A stretch of DNA of 64,000 bases from Parvimonas sp000223315 (GTDB lineage Bacteria; Bacillota; Clostridia; Tissierellales; Peptoniphilaceae): the NCBI GenBank assembly GCA_050262155.1, contig CP189843.1, positions 868,001 to 932,000 of the forward strand, written 5' to 3'. The notes below the pieces were generated by a model. That model was not told the DNA's origin and made no database searches. It was given only the letters and a program-made list of their open reading frames with translations. The position numbers were made by a program, and so were the translations under genes. Of the stretch, positions 9,301 to 17,947 are shown piece after piece (position 1 is the first letter of the stretch; the number at the start of each line of letters is the position of its first letter).

Positions 9301-9861
9301 ATTTACAGGAAATATATCAAAAATAGATCCTCTTATTGAAAATTGTCCCTTTGCTTCAACAAAATCAACTCTATCATAATGCATTTTAATTAAATTTTCT
9401 GTTAATTCTTTAAGATTTACTTCCGAATTTTCGTTAATGTAAATATAATGTGATTTAAAAAAATTTGGTGTACTTATCTTCTTTGACAAAGCACCTGCAG
9501 TTGTAATTATTATGAATTTTTCTTTAGAAATAAGTCTATTCATTATCTCTATTCTAATATTTTCAAGATTTGTTTCTAAACTATTTATATTGTGAAATCT
9601 TATCTCAAAATTAGGATAAACTACAACTTTATCCCCTACTAAATTTTTTAATTCATCACAAAGTTCGTTAGCTCTATTATCATTTTCGACCAATAAAACT
9701 AAATTTTTATTTGGCAAATCGTTGAAAATAGAATACACTAAATGGAACAAACTCTCTTTTATAAGTCCATTACAATAAATAGGAACATTATTTGATTTTA
9801 AATTTGAAATCATATCCAAGTATGATTCATTATTCTTTAAAAAATCAATTAAAAAATTCAT
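6355..9861 (-). CDS. mfd: Transcription-repair coupling factor Mfd
   Basis: ATP-dependent translocase that removes stalled RNA polymerase and recruits UvrA; 1168 residues from the chosen start. UvrB-like N-terminal domains; CarD-like RNA polymerase-interaction domain (DLNVGDFVVHENHGIGEYRG, about 480-500); SF2 helicase core with Walker A GDVGYGKTEVAL, DEEQRFG box, SATPIPRTM, and QLKGRIGRS; the relay sequence RGAGNILG and a TRCF C-terminal domain. I chose the ATG at 9861, 18 bases inside the longest frame (GTG at 9879), because AAGGGG lies at the right distance before it. It follows pth closely. Confidence 0.97.
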   Translation of the reverse strand: MNFLIDFLKNNESYLDMISNLKSNNVPIYCNGLIKESLFHLVYSIFNDLPNKNLVLLVENDNRANELCDELKNLVGDKVVVYPNFEIRFHNINSLETNLENIRIEIMNRLISKEKFIIITTAGALSKKISTPNFFKSHYIYINENSEVNLKELTENLIKMHYDRVDFVEAKGQFSIRGSIFDIFPVNFKNPIRIELFGDDVDSIRVFDINSQRSVEKLQKVEIIPAKEMVLSKADVENILNGLNKDIEKLQKLKLFGKDIEKATEKFYQIYNDLKENYHISNMDLISPYIRKGSYSTLLDYLDQDSIVCTEDILKIYDRNLEIENLFHENVLFSIENAEILDSHKDILIPFENILRRIKEFSVINFTQLLKRTKIINPKSIVNLKTIESEIFNRKFDMLFQSLKYKLQRGYKIVIFAGSFEKANNLKEILFAENINSNIFQGLEFELKSSILGISTLNLESGFEYPIQKVLFLTHKEIYGTVKKTSKKVKKKSKDTLLDYTDLNVGDFVVHENHGIGEYRGIQQIEVDGIVKDHILILYKGNDKLYIPTDQMNLIQKYIGKDGYRPKLNRLGSNDWVKTKTRAKKVLDEIAIDLVQLYAKRDKIRGFAFSEDTTWQKEFEDSFIYEETYSQLRAINEIKRDMEQFKPMDRLLCGDVGYGKTEVALRAAFKAMMDDKQVAFLVPTTILAQQHYNTAIERIGDFPVEIEMLSRFRSPIKQKEILKNVKNGKVNLLIGTHKLLSKNLEFKDLGLLIIDEEQRFGVKHKESLKKIKENIDVLSLSATPIPRTMQMSLVGIRDMSILDDAPEERVTIATFVLEYNDSVIREAIYKEIDRGGQVYFVYNRIKDMDKMYVELSKLVPDARIAMAHSKLSNKELENIMYDFQEGEYDILLCTTIIETGMDIKNCNTMIIYDADKMGLSQLYQLKGRIGRSTRRAYAYFTYEKDKVLTEISEKRLMAIRDFSEFGSGFKIAMRDLELRGAGNILGECQSGHIETIGYEMYVRMLEESIKTVKGEKLQIKNQTTIELSVDAYIPSNYIGDSNQKIDMYRKIAGITSKEDFNEIYAELTDRFGDVPKTVLNVMNVSYLKSISTELNFIKIIEREKSVVFKFGQTDRGILELIGRISDSLFRKIEFNFNEDAELIYNYDKKKLEESIDFVENLLFLKQNC

Positions 9862-9897
9862 AAATAACCCCTTGTTCACAAAAAATATAGAGGAATA

Positions 9898-10485
9898 TTA
9901 TTCCTCTATACACATTCCATTAAATTTACACATTGCTTTGTCAACATCACTTTTTATTATTTCCTCAACTGCATCTGCGGAAATTTCTAATACTTTTTTC
10001 AAAATTTTCTCCTCTGAAGATGAAAATTTACTTAAAACAAAATCTTTTAAATCCATATAATCCGGACATTTTCCAACACTTACCCTTATTCTAGGAAAAT
10101 TTTCTGTTTCCAAATGATAAATTATTGATCTTAAGCCATTATGTGTCCCAGCACTTCCCTTTTTTTTAATTCTAACAGTACCAAAGGGAATATCTATATC
10201 GTCTAATATAACTATAATATTTTCCGGCTTTATTTTGAAATAATTTACTGCATCTATAACTGCTTCTCCGGACAAATTCATATAAGTAAGTGGTTTTAAA
10301 AAAATACATTTTTTACCAAACATATTTATTTGACCGAAAAAAGATTTAAATTTTTCTTTATTCATATTGATACTATACTTTTCAGCTAATATATCAACAA
10401 CTCCATAGCCTACATTATGTCTGGTTCCAACATAATTTTTGCCTGGGTTTCCAAGACCAACTATTAAATATACATTATCTTCCAT
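9898..10485 (-). CDS. pth: Peptidyl-tRNA hydrolase
   Basis: Releases tRNA from drop-off peptidyl-tRNA, 195 residues. Family motifs: LIVGLGNPGKNYVGTRHNVGY with the catalytic His in RHNVG (about residue 22), PLTYMNLSGEAV, and the DDIDIPFGTVRIKKKGSAGTHNGL block (Asp and His of the active site). The start overlaps the end of prs by about 11 bases. I prefer the ATG at 10485 over the TTG just before it. Likely transcribed with glmU-prs-pth-mfd. Confidence 0.96.
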   Translation of the reverse strand: MEDNVYLIVGLGNPGKNYVGTRHNVGYGVVDILAEKYSINMNKEKFKSFFGQINMFGKKCIFLKPLTYMNLSGEAVIDAVNYFKIKPENIIVILDDIDIPFGTVRIKKKGSAGTHNGLRSIIYHLETENFPRIRVSVGKCPDYMDLKDFVLSKFSSSEEKILKKVLEISADAVEEIIKSDVDKAMCKFNGMCIEE

Positions 10486-11437
10486 CAAATAGCATACTCA
10501 CCGGTCTGTTGTTATTTATTCTATCAATAGCCTTTGCAAAATATTGTGCAACCGATACAACTTCAATTTTTCCGCCTAAATTCTTTTCTTGAGGAATAGT
10601 ATCTGTTACAACACATTTTTCAACTTTTGAATTAGCAATATTTTCAATTGCTTTCCCCGAAAATACTCCATGACTTGCAGTAATATAAACTTTCTTTGCT
10701 CCCTTTGCTATTAATGCATTTGCAGCATTTGTAATAGTTCCTGCAGTATCTATAATATCATCAACTATTATACAAGTTTTTCCTTCAATATCGCCTATAA
10801 CATTCATTACTTCTGAAACATTTGGACGTGGTCTTCTCTTTTCCAAAATTGCTATAGGTAAATCTAAATAATTAGAGAAATTTCTAGCTCTTGTAACTCC
10901 ACCTAAATCAGGAGAAACTACAACCATATCATTTTTATCTTCATCTTTTAATTCATCCTTGAAGAAATCTGCTAGTGGTTTAATAGCAGAAAGATGATCT
11001 ACAGGAATATCAAAATATCCTTGAATTTGTCCCGCATGTAAATCCATAGTTATAACTCTATCAGCACCTGATTTTTCAATCAAATTAGCAACCAACTTTG
11101 CAGTTATCGGTTCTCTGGCTTTTGTCTTTCTGTCTTGTCTTGCATATCCATAATAAGGGATAACAACATTAATTCTTCCTGCTGAAGCTCTTTTAAAAGC
11201 ATCAACCATAATTAACACTTCCATAAGATTGTCATTAGTAGGATTGCAAGTAGGTTGAATAATATAAACATCATAACCTCTTACAGTCTCTTCAACTGAA
11301 AGATTAATTTCACCATCACTAAATTTCCCGATATTTATTTCCCCCAATGGCATATCAAGACATTTACAAATATCTTCTGCAAACTTTCTATTTGCAGTTC
11401 CTGAAAAAATTTTCATAGGTCCAGTATAAGCTAACAT
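10475..11437 (-). CDS. prs: Ribose-phosphate pyrophosphokinase
   Basis: Makes PRPP from ribose 5-phosphate and ATP, feeding nucleotide, His and Trp synthesis. 320 residues, usual length. PRPP-loop CIIVDDIIDTAGTITNA (about 216-232), flexible-loop YYGYARQDRKTKAREPI, and metal-binding ITMDLHAGQIQGYF are intact. The ATG at 11437 follows AGGAGG. It lies 16 bases after glmU and overlaps pth, so it is mid-operon. The glmU-prs-pth-mfd order is common in Firmicutes. Confidence 0.98.
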   Translation of the reverse strand: MLAYTGPMKIFSGTANRKFAEDICKCLDMPLGEINIGKFSDGEINLSVEETVRGYDVYIIQPTCNPTNDNLMEVLIMVDAFKRASAGRINVVIPYYGYARQDRKTKAREPITAKLVANLIEKSGADRVITMDLHAGQIQGYFDIPVDHLSAIKPLADFFKDELKDEDKNDMVVVSPDLGGVTRARNFSNYLDLPIAILEKRRPRPNVSEVMNVIGDIEGKTCIIVDDIIDTAGTITNAANALIAKGAKKVYITASHGVFSGKAIENIANSKVEKCVVTDTIPQEKNLGGKIEVVSVAQYFAKAIDRINNNRPVSMLFDGR

Positions 11438-11453
11438 AATTCCTCCTAAAATA

Positions 11454-12839
11454 CTACTTTTTTATTTTTAAATTCTTTTTATAAACCCAATTTTCTTTTT
11501 CAAAAGTTTCACTACGTCCGATTATTAATGAGCCTTCATTTTCTATATCTGAAACAACAGTTGTACCGGCAGCAATAAAAGTATCATTTGCAATTTTTAC
11601 CGGAGAAACTATATTAGAATTACTACCTACAAAACAGCCATCTCCGATTTCAGAAATGTGTTTATTTTTCCCATCGTAATTTACTAAAATAGAACCACAA
11701 CCCATATTTACATCTTTACCAACAATCGCATCTCCAATATAGGATAAATGACCAGCTTTAGTATTTTCTCCAACTGTTGAATTTTTAACTTCAACAAAAT
11801 TTCCTATATGAACTTCATTTTTTAAAATACTCTTTGGTCTAAGATGAGCAAAAGGTCCCATAGTTACAGAATCTCCAACAGTACTATCCTCTATGTAAGA
11901 ACTTCTAATTACAACATCATTTCCTATAACAGAATTTTCTATAAAAGAATCTCCTGTTATATATACATTTTCTCCTATGCTGGTATTTCCAAAAATTCTG
12001 GCACCACTTCCAATAAATGTATCTATTCCTATACTTATTCCCTTTTCAATAACAGTATTTTCTGGATTTTCCATTACTACACCATTTTTCATATATTCTG
12101 AATTTATCCTATAACGCATGATTTTTTCAGCTTCAAATAGTTGAAGTTTAGAATTTATACCATAAATTTCTTCAATGTCATCAAGTTTATACGTTGAAAC
12201 AAGCTCTCCATCTTGAACTAAAACTTTAATTGCATCTGTAAGATATAACTCATTTTGAACATTATTTTGATCTATCTTTGTTATTGAATTTTTTAATGCT
12301 TTCCCATTAAAAACATAAATTCCTGAATTTATTTCTTTAACTCTCTTTTCTTCAATAGTAGCATCCTTATCTTCGACTATTTTTAAAAATTTACCATTAT
12401 TGTCCTTTATAATATGACCATATCCTGTAGTATCATTGATAAATGCCGTAAGAACAGTTGCTTTTAAGTTCATAGCAATATGTTCTTCTAACAACTTTTG
12501 CAAAGTTTCCCCTTTTATTAAAGGAGTATCTCCACTTAAAATTAAAACACTATCGTCATCACGGATTTCATCTACAGCAAGTTGAACTGCATAACCTGTT
12601 CCATAAGGGTATTCTTTACCGATTTTTTGTTCCTTATATAATACCTTATCTCCAAATTTTTCTTCAACTTCAATTTTATTTTTTCCAACAATAATTATAG
12701 TTTTATCACTACCTGCATCACAACTAGCATCATAAACATAATCAATCAAAGTTCGATTAACAATTTTATGTAAAACCTTTGATTTCTTACTTTTCATTCT
12801 AGTTCCTTCACCTGCGGCTAATATGATTGTAATATTCAT
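11454..12839 (-). CDS. glmU: Bifunctional UDP-GlcNAc pyrophosphorylase / GlcN-1-P acetyltransferase
   Basis: Catalyses the last two steps to UDP-GlcNAc, the cell-wall precursor. 461 residues. The N-terminal uridyltransferase has the nucleotide loop ILAAGEGTRMKSKKSKVLH (residues 5-23) and LILSGDTPLI. The C-terminal half is a left-handed beta helix of hexapeptide repeats (from about residue 250), with HLRPKSILKNEVHIGNFVEVKN (split: HLRPKS, HIGNFVEVKN) and SYIGDAIVG. First gene of the glmU-prs-pth-mfd run. Confidence 0.98.
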   Translation of the reverse strand: MNITIILAAGEGTRMKSKKSKVLHKIVNRTLIDYVYDASCDAGSDKTIIIVGKNKIEVEEKFGDKVLYKEQKIGKEYPYGTGYAVQLAVDEIRDDDSVLILSGDTPLIKGETLQKLLEEHIAMNLKATVLTAFINDTTGYGHIIKDNNGKFLKIVEDKDATIEEKRVKEINSGIYVFNGKALKNSITKIDQNNVQNELYLTDAIKVLVQDGELVSTYKLDDIEEIYGINSKLQLFEAEKIMRYRINSEYMKNGVVMENPENTVIEKGISIGIDTFIGSGARIFGNTSIGENVYITGDSFIENSVIGNDVVIRSSYIEDSTVGDSVTMGPFAHLRPKSILKNEVHIGNFVEVKNSTVGENTKAGHLSYIGDAIVGKDVNMGCGSILVNYDGKNKHISEIGDGCFVGSNSNIVSPVKIANDTFIAAGTTVVSDIENEGSLIIGRSETFEKENWVYKKNLKIKK

Positions 12840-13009
12840 ACTCTAACTCCTAACTATATAAAATCTATATCACAAATTATAATATGCAATTAAATAAGTA
12901 TCTTTATTTATAATTAATATATCATATTTCACTTTTTTAGACATTTTCTTATTGTAAAATATGATGAAATTTTATTTTTAATTCTTTTCAGAATTATAAA
13001 TAAAATTAT

Positions 13010-13297
13010 AGTTTATCACAAGGCATAAAACTTTTAAATTATATCGTAATTCCTTTTTGATTATTTTTTTGGTAATTACGATGAAATTAATATAGTTTTA
13101 TCACAAGGCATAAAACTTTTAATTATATCGTAATTCTCTTTTGATTATCTTTTTATGGTAATTACGATGAAATTAATATAGTTTTATCACAAGGCATAAA
13201 ACTTTTAAATTATATCGTAATTCCTTTTTGGTTATTTTTTTTGGTAATTACGATGAAATTAATATAGTTTTATCACAAGGCATAAAACTATATTAAT
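13010..13297. repeat. Tandem array of ~86-bp hairpin units (three full, one partial)
   Basis: The motif TTATCACAAGGCATAAAACT recurs at 13013, 13098, 13184 and 13270, a period of 85-86 bp. Each full unit holds two inverted repeats: AGTTTTAT-CACAAGGC-ATAAAACT, and ATCGTAATT..CC with GGTAATTACGAT across an A/T loop. The last copy has 16-base arms (13258-13273 and 13282-13297). It lies between the ECF terminator and glmU. No frame runs through it. Function unknown; see findings. Confidence 0.9.
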
Positions 13298-13324
13298 TAT
13301 AACACATATACTTAAAAAAAACAA

Positions 13325-13351
13325 AAGAGATATACGCAAAATATATCTCTT
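13325..13351 (-). terminator. Terminator of the ECF transporter operon
   Basis: Stem AAGAGATATA with TATATCTCTT, preceded on the plus strand by an A-rich run (13314-13324) that gives the U-tract in minus-strand RNA. Confidence 0.8.
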
Positions 13352-13374
13352 AAAATCTTTATTTTTCCAAATTT

Positions 13375-13950
13375 TTAAATTTTTTTAAAATGTTTTTTCA
13401 AAATTTTATTTCCGATTACAACTCCAAGTCCACCCAGTATAAATACAATCAAAAGGTTAATTAATCCATATGTTCCAGTTGAAAATTTTATCATCTCATT
13501 TATAGCACTCTCTGTAACTCCATTTTTTCCTACCCAAGTTTTCTTAAACGATTCTAAGAAGAAATTTACCGGTATTATTTGTCCACATTCACTTCCTACT
13601 TGAATCAATCCAAAAGCTATAAATTGAGCAATTTTATTTTGATAACCCATATATGAAAGTATAACTTCTCCTATAATAAAGGAAACCGTATATGAAATAA
13701 TCCACGGAAGGTAAAATCCTGCGCCAGCCATTGCAATCAAATAAACACCTGAAAACAGCAAAAAACTCCCCTTTTTCCCAACTTTATTACACATAAATAC
13801 AAAAACTGCACCTGCAAATAATCCTGCAATTCCCGGACTTATACAATGAGCATATGGCCCCAATGGGAATAATGCAAATGTTACAATCATTGAAACAACT
13901 AAATTTAACGCTCCTAAAATAGCAACTAAAACTAAATCTTTAATTTTCAT
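13375..13950 (-). CDS. ECF transporter S component, Trep_Strep/MptD-like
   Basis: Substrate-binding membrane subunit of an energy-coupling-factor importer, 191 residues with about five or six hydrophobic segments. The start MKIKDLVLVAILGALN and features such as FPLGPYAHCISPGIAGLFAG, GFYLPWIISYTVSFIIGE and the Lys-rich end match the Trep_Strep/MptD group, whose substrate I do not know. It overlaps the ATPase gene by 11 bases and closes the T-A-S operon, so it is a dedicated rather than shared module. Confidence 0.8.
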   Translation of the reverse strand: MKIKDLVLVAILGALNLVVSMIVTFALFPLGPYAHCISPGIAGLFAGAVFVFMCNKVGKKGSFLLFSGVYLIAMAGAGFYLPWIISYTVSFIIGEVILSYMGYQNKIAQFIAFGLIQVGSECGQIIPVNFFLESFKKTWVGKNGVTESAINEMIKFSTGTYGLINLLIVFILGGLGVVIGNKILKKHFKKI

Positions 13951-15358
13951 TTTCTTTTCCTCCTTTTATTTTTTGAAAAATATTAGTTAGTTGATTTTTT
14001 TCTTTTAAAATAAAGTCTTCTGTGATTTTTCCATTTTCAAGAAATATCACTCTATCTACAACTCTCGACAACAATTCATAGTCATGAGAAATTAATATTA
14101 TTGCTTTATCTTTTGCTAATTTTTTTATAATATCAGAAATAATAGTCATATTGTTAAAATCTAAACCGCTAGTCGGCTCATCTAAAATTAAAATATCAGA
14201 ATCACTTTTTGCACAAATTCCCATAAGCAATCTTTGTTTTTCTCCCCCGGAAAGCGAAAATGGATGACAATTTCTTTTTTCATATAGATTAATAACTTTT
14301 AATATTTCCAAAACTTCATCATCAGTCAAGTCTTTCTTTGATAAGAAAAATTCTGAAAACACGCTTTCTGAAAATAATTGGTAATCTACATCCTGCATCA
14401 AGACAAATGGTAAACTTTTACTTGAAATTTTTCCTGAAGTTTTGTTATATATTCCAGAAATCAACTTAGAAATTGTAGATTTTCCAACGCCGTTTTTTCC
14501 TACAAGTCCAACTATTTCACCTCTATAAACATCAAAAGAAATATCTTTTATAATATCTTTAAATTTAAGATTTCTTATTTCTAATATTTTCTCTTCTCTG
14601 CTACATTTATTAATCATCGTTAATTCTCTATCAAATGGATTTAAACTTCTCAGATCTTCTGCACTATAATTTAAAGCATCTTTTCTATCTAAATTTACAA
14701 TAAGTTTCCCTTTATTTATATGAATTAACCTATCAAAAATTTCTTTTAAATAAAAAATTCTATGTTCAACAACGACAATGGTATATCCATTTTTCTTTAA
14801 TTTTAGAAAAATTTCTTTCAACAGCTCAATTCCTAAGTAATCCAAATTTGCAGAAGGCTCATCAAATATTAAAGTTTTTGCATCTAATATTGAAACGCAT
14901 GCAATAGAGATTTTTTGCTTTTCGCCACCAGAAATTTCTAAAACATTTTTATTTAAAATATTTGAAATACAGAAGAAATTCGAAATATTTTCTATTTTTT
15001 TTACAATTTCTTTAACTTCATATCCCAAATTTTCCAAAGTAAATGCCAATTCAGAAGTGGTATTATCAGTAAAAAATTGTCCTCTCGGATTTTGAGAAAC
15101 CGAACCTATTATTTTGCACAGCTCATAATTCTCACAATCCTTCGTATTTTTATCATCAATAAAAATATTTCCTAAAAGTTCACCGTCATAAATATGTGGA
15201 ATTAGTCCATTTATACATTTGTATATCGTAGATTTACCGGAACCGGAAGCTCCTGTTATTAACACCAACTCTCCTTTATTTATTTCAAAACTTATATCTT
15301 CTAAGGCTTTTTTATCAGAATCTTCATAAGTAAAACTTACATTTTCAAATTTTATCAA
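13940..15358 (-). CDS. ECF transporter double ATPase (fused EcfA-type)
   Basis: Energises the ECF importer. 472 residues with two ATP-binding cassettes. Domain 1: Walker A GASGSGKST (near residue 32), signature ISGGEKQKI, Walker B TLIFDEPSANLD. Domain 2: GKNGVGKST, LSGGEKQRL, DILILDEPTSGLD. Many ECF systems use two separate ATPases; here they are fused. I place the start at the TTG at 15358 because GGAGGTGG stands 7 bases before it; a longer frame opens at 15382. It overlaps the T gene by 14 bases. Confidence 0.9.
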   Translation of the reverse strand: MIKFENVSFTYEDSDKKALEDISFEINKGELVLITGASGSGKSTIYKCINGLIPHIYDGELLGNIFIDDKNTKDCENYELCKIIGSVSQNPRGQFFTDNTTSELAFTLENLGYEVKEIVKKIENISNFFCISNILNKNVLEISGGEKQKISIACVSILDAKTLIFDEPSANLDYLGIELLKEIFLKLKKNGYTIVVVEHRIFYLKEIFDRLIHINKGKLIVNLDRKDALNYSAEDLRSLNPFDRELTMINKCSREEKILEIRNLKFKDIIKDISFDVYRGEIVGLVGKNGVGKSTISKLISGIYNKTSGKISSKSLPFVLMQDVDYQLFSESVFSEFFLSKKDLTDDEVLEILKVINLYEKRNCHPFSLSGGEKQRLLMGICAKSDSDILILDEPTSGLDFNNMTIISDIIKKLAKDKAIILISHDYELLSRVVDRVIFLENGKITEDFILKEKNQLTNIFQKIKGGKENEN

Positions 15359-16037
15359 TAAATCCACCTCCCCAAGAAGCAACTAGTAAAATCAACATAA
15401 CAATAAGAATAAAATCTACCATATCAAACTTTTTATAGTATATTGAATTCATATTATCAGTGCACATCGCACATCTTGTATATGCTGACTCCGTCATTTC
15501 ATTTGCAATATTCGATGCTCTAAAAAGAGTCGGTACAATATAATATTCAAATCGTTTAATAGGTTTAGTAAATGAAACATCTATTCCTCTAAGTTTTAAA
15601 GCATTTTTTATAATTCTTTTTTCTGCAAAATAAATAGGAATAAATTTTAAAGTAATTGTACATGCAAATCTGATTTTTTTACCAAATCCCAATTTTCCTA
15701 AAACATAAATCAATTCACTTGTTCTTATATCTAAAACAATAAAACTCGCTATCATGTATGTTGGACACATCTTTACATTTGAATAACTGATAAAACCTAT
15801 GAAGGAGAAAAATGAATCATCAGGCAACTTTATATAAAAAACTATATACAAACAAATAAGATAAAAAATTAGAAATTTTATAAATCTTTTAGTTTTTCCA
15901 CTATAAATTAAAATTAAAGAACAAATACAAAAATAAATCATATCTAATTTGAAATTATTCCACACTAAAATCAACGTTCCAAAAATCAAATTCATAAAAA
16001 TTAAGACAAATAAATTTATTCTACGTTGCTCTATCAA
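15345..16037 (-). CDS. ECF transporter T component
   Basis: Transmembrane coupling subunit, 230 residues, about five membrane helices. The Ala-Arg-Gly-like coupling region appears as LRGIDVSFTKPIKRF (about residue 145) and ESAYTRCAM (about 185), the helices that contact the ATPases. The start is a TTG preceded by GGGGGAATTTA. It is the first gene of the T-A-S operon. Substrate not deducible. Confidence 0.85.
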   Translation of the reverse strand: MIEQRRINLFVLIFMNLIFGTLILVWNNFKLDMIYFCICSLILIYSGKTKRFIKFLIFYLICLYIVFYIKLPDDSFFSFIGFISYSNVKMCPTYMIASFIVLDIRTSELIYVLGKLGFGKKIRFACTITLKFIPIYFAEKRIIKNALKLRGIDVSFTKPIKRFEYYIVPTLFRASNIANEMTESAYTRCAMCTDNMNSIYYKKFDMVDFILIVMLILLVASWGGGFIDKI

Positions 16038-16077
16038 ATAAATTCCCCCAATCGATTAAAAATTAATAAGAACCCAA

Positions 16078-16200
16078 CCCTTCCTCGATGCTTTGCATCG
16101 GGTGGGTACCCGGGAACCTTGTTGTTTCACAATAACAACCCCACCCTTCCTCGATGCTTTGCATCGGGTGGGTACCCGGAAACCTTGTTGTTTCACAATA
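16078..16200. repeat. Two direct copies of a GC-rich 57-bp hairpin repeat
   Basis: Copies at 16078-16134 and 16144-16200 differ at one base (CCCGGG against CCCGGA). Each contains CCACCC/GGGTGG outer arms and CGATGC-TTT-GCATCG inner arms, plus GGGTACCC. They are far richer in G+C than the surroundings. They stand between the ABC exporter operon and ecfT. This looks like a mobile or REP-type intergenic repeat; a small plus-strand frame through it is not credible. Confidence 0.85.
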
Positions 16201-16203
16201 TAA

Positions 16204-16223
16204 AGCGCTGTAAAAACAGCGCT
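16204..16223 (-). terminator. Hairpin after the ABC exporter operon, probable terminator
   Basis: AGCGCTGT-AAAA-ACAGCGCT is a perfect 8-bp stem 7 bases past the stop of the exporter gene. The U-tract (TTATATTG on the minus strand) is weak, so termination may be partial or assisted by the neighbouring repeats. Confidence 0.6.
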
Positions 16224-16229
16224 CATATA

Positions 16230-17945
16230 TTAATAACTATAATTTTCAGCTAAACTAGAATTTTTAACCATAGTATTATAAACTTTAGATTTTTCTAAAA
16301 GTTCATTGTGATTTCCTTGAGATTCTATTTTCCCATTTTCCATTACTATTATTTTATTTGCATTTTCTATAGACTTCATCCTATGTGAAATTACTAATAC
16401 AGTTTTATTTTTAATAAGTTTATTTAAACTTTCTTGTATTTTCATTTCATTTTCGACATCAAGACTTGCACTAATTTCGTCAAGTAAAATTATTGGAGCA
16501 TTCTTTAAAAATGCACGTGCAATCGAAATTCTCTGTCTTTCTCCTCCTGATAACTTACTTCCATTTTCTCCGATTAAGGTATTATATTTCTCAGGTAATT
16601 TTTCAATAAATTCTTCACAATTAGCAAGTCTTGCAGCTTCTTTAACTTGTTCATCAGTTGCATTTTTATTTCCAAATCTGATATTTTCTAAAATTGAAGT
16701 ATTAAACAATGTAACTTCTTGAAAAACTATTGAAATATTTTCAAAAAGACTCTCTGTTTCAATACCCTTTATATCATTTCCATCTATAATTATCTTTCCG
16801 CTATCATAGTCATACAATCTTGACATCAATCTCAGAACTGTTGTTTTTCCACAACCTGAAGGTCCAACTAATGCGGTAACTTCACCTTGTTTTGCAACAA
16901 ATGAAATATCATTAATTACTTTATTTTCTCCATATCCGAACTCAACATTTTTGAATTCTATATCAAAATTATGAAGTTCCTTAGCTTCTCCAGTTTGGAT
17001 TTTGGTGCTTTTTAATTCTCTAATTCTTTGTAAATTTCCATCCAAATACATAAGTTCCGCAAAATTTGAAAGCATTCCATTTACAGCGTCAATAATCTTT
17101 GAAGCACACATTATATAACCTATTAGATAAAGAATAGACGCCTCACCCTTTAAATATAAAGCCGTTCCAAATAAAATCGTAGCTCCTAAAGTTAAATTTT
17201 GTATATTTGTTGAAATACTCAATGGAAGCACCATTTTCCCTTCAGCCTTTATATGAATTTTTTCTGAATAGTCAATATCATCATATATTTTTTTAGTAAT
17301 TTTATCTACTTGTCCATAACTTTTTATCTCTTGTTGTAATTCAATAGATTCTTGGAAATCTTCTGAAATACCTCTCATAACATTATAATATTTTTTATTT
17401 CCGTTAACTTGTATTTTTTTTGTAATTAATATGAACCCAGTTGCCAAAATAATAGGAATTAAAATACAAAGAGCAAGTTTGAAATTATAAATTAATAACA
17501 TTATTACTATTAATATTAAATAAAATATAAGTCCTATAGCCTTTGGAATAGCATGACTTATTGCATGTTCAATAACTGAAACATCTTTCATAATTGTTTG
17601 AGACAAATCTGAAACATCATGCTTTGAAAAAAATGAAAGCGGTAATTTTCTTAAAATCTCTGCTATTTCTATTCTAATATTTGCACTTTCTTTATATGTT
17701 TCGTTATATAAACAGTCATATTCTATTGACATAAGAATATACATCACAACTAGCATAATCAATATTCCTATTACAAAGAAGGTAATACTATTTTCCTTTC
17801 CTTCGATAACATTTTGAACAAAAAACATAAGTAAAATCATAGGAATCATTAAACTACAATATGAAAAGAATGATGCTATTGATGCCTTTACGATTCCGGC
17901 AGTTCCCTTGTCAGTTAGTTGAAACATTCTTTTAAGCATTTTCAT
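16230..17945 (-). CDS. ABC exporter half-transporter, second subunit
   Basis: Membrane-spanning domain (six helices, residues about 15-300) fused to an ATPase with Walker A GPSGCGKTTVL, signature LSGGERQRIS, Walker B PIILLDEISASLD, and switch His in VISHRM. 571 residues. I start at the ATG at 17945, with GGAGGATGTAATT before it, which leaves two bases after the partner gene. The pair forms a heterodimeric exporter. The family includes peptide, lipid and siderophore handling pairs of the IrtAB/YbtPQ kind. Substrate unknown. Confidence 0.88.
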   Translation of the reverse strand: MKMLKRMFQLTDKGTAGIVKASIASFFSYCSLMIPMILLMFFVQNVIEGKENSITFFVIGILIMLVVMYILMSIEYDCLYNETYKESANIRIEIAEILRKLPLSFFSKHDVSDLSQTIMKDVSVIEHAISHAIPKAIGLIFYLILIVIMLLIYNFKLALCILIPIILATGFILITKKIQVNGNKKYYNVMRGISEDFQESIELQQEIKSYGQVDKITKKIYDDIDYSEKIHIKAEGKMVLPLSISTNIQNLTLGATILFGTALYLKGEASILYLIGYIMCASKIIDAVNGMLSNFAELMYLDGNLQRIRELKSTKIQTGEAKELHNFDIEFKNVEFGYGENKVINDISFVAKQGEVTALVGPSGCGKTTVLRLMSRLYDYDSGKIIIDGNDIKGIETESLFENISIVFQEVTLFNTSILENIRFGNKNATDEQVKEAARLANCEEFIEKLPEKYNTLIGENGSKLSGGERQRISIARAFLKNAPIILLDEISASLDVENEMKIQESLNKLIKNKTVLVISHRMKSIENANKIIVMENGKIESQGNHNELLEKSKVYNTMVKNSSLAENYSY

Positions 17946-17947
17946 AA

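Noticed and set aside
13010..13297. A short CRISPR-like array
   Set aside because: The whole 86-bp unit is repeated; there are no variable spacers of uniform length.
16026..16253. 75-residue plus-strand frame through the GC-rich repeats
   Set aside because: It is made of the two repeat copies, lacks a good ribosome-binding site and resembles no protein.
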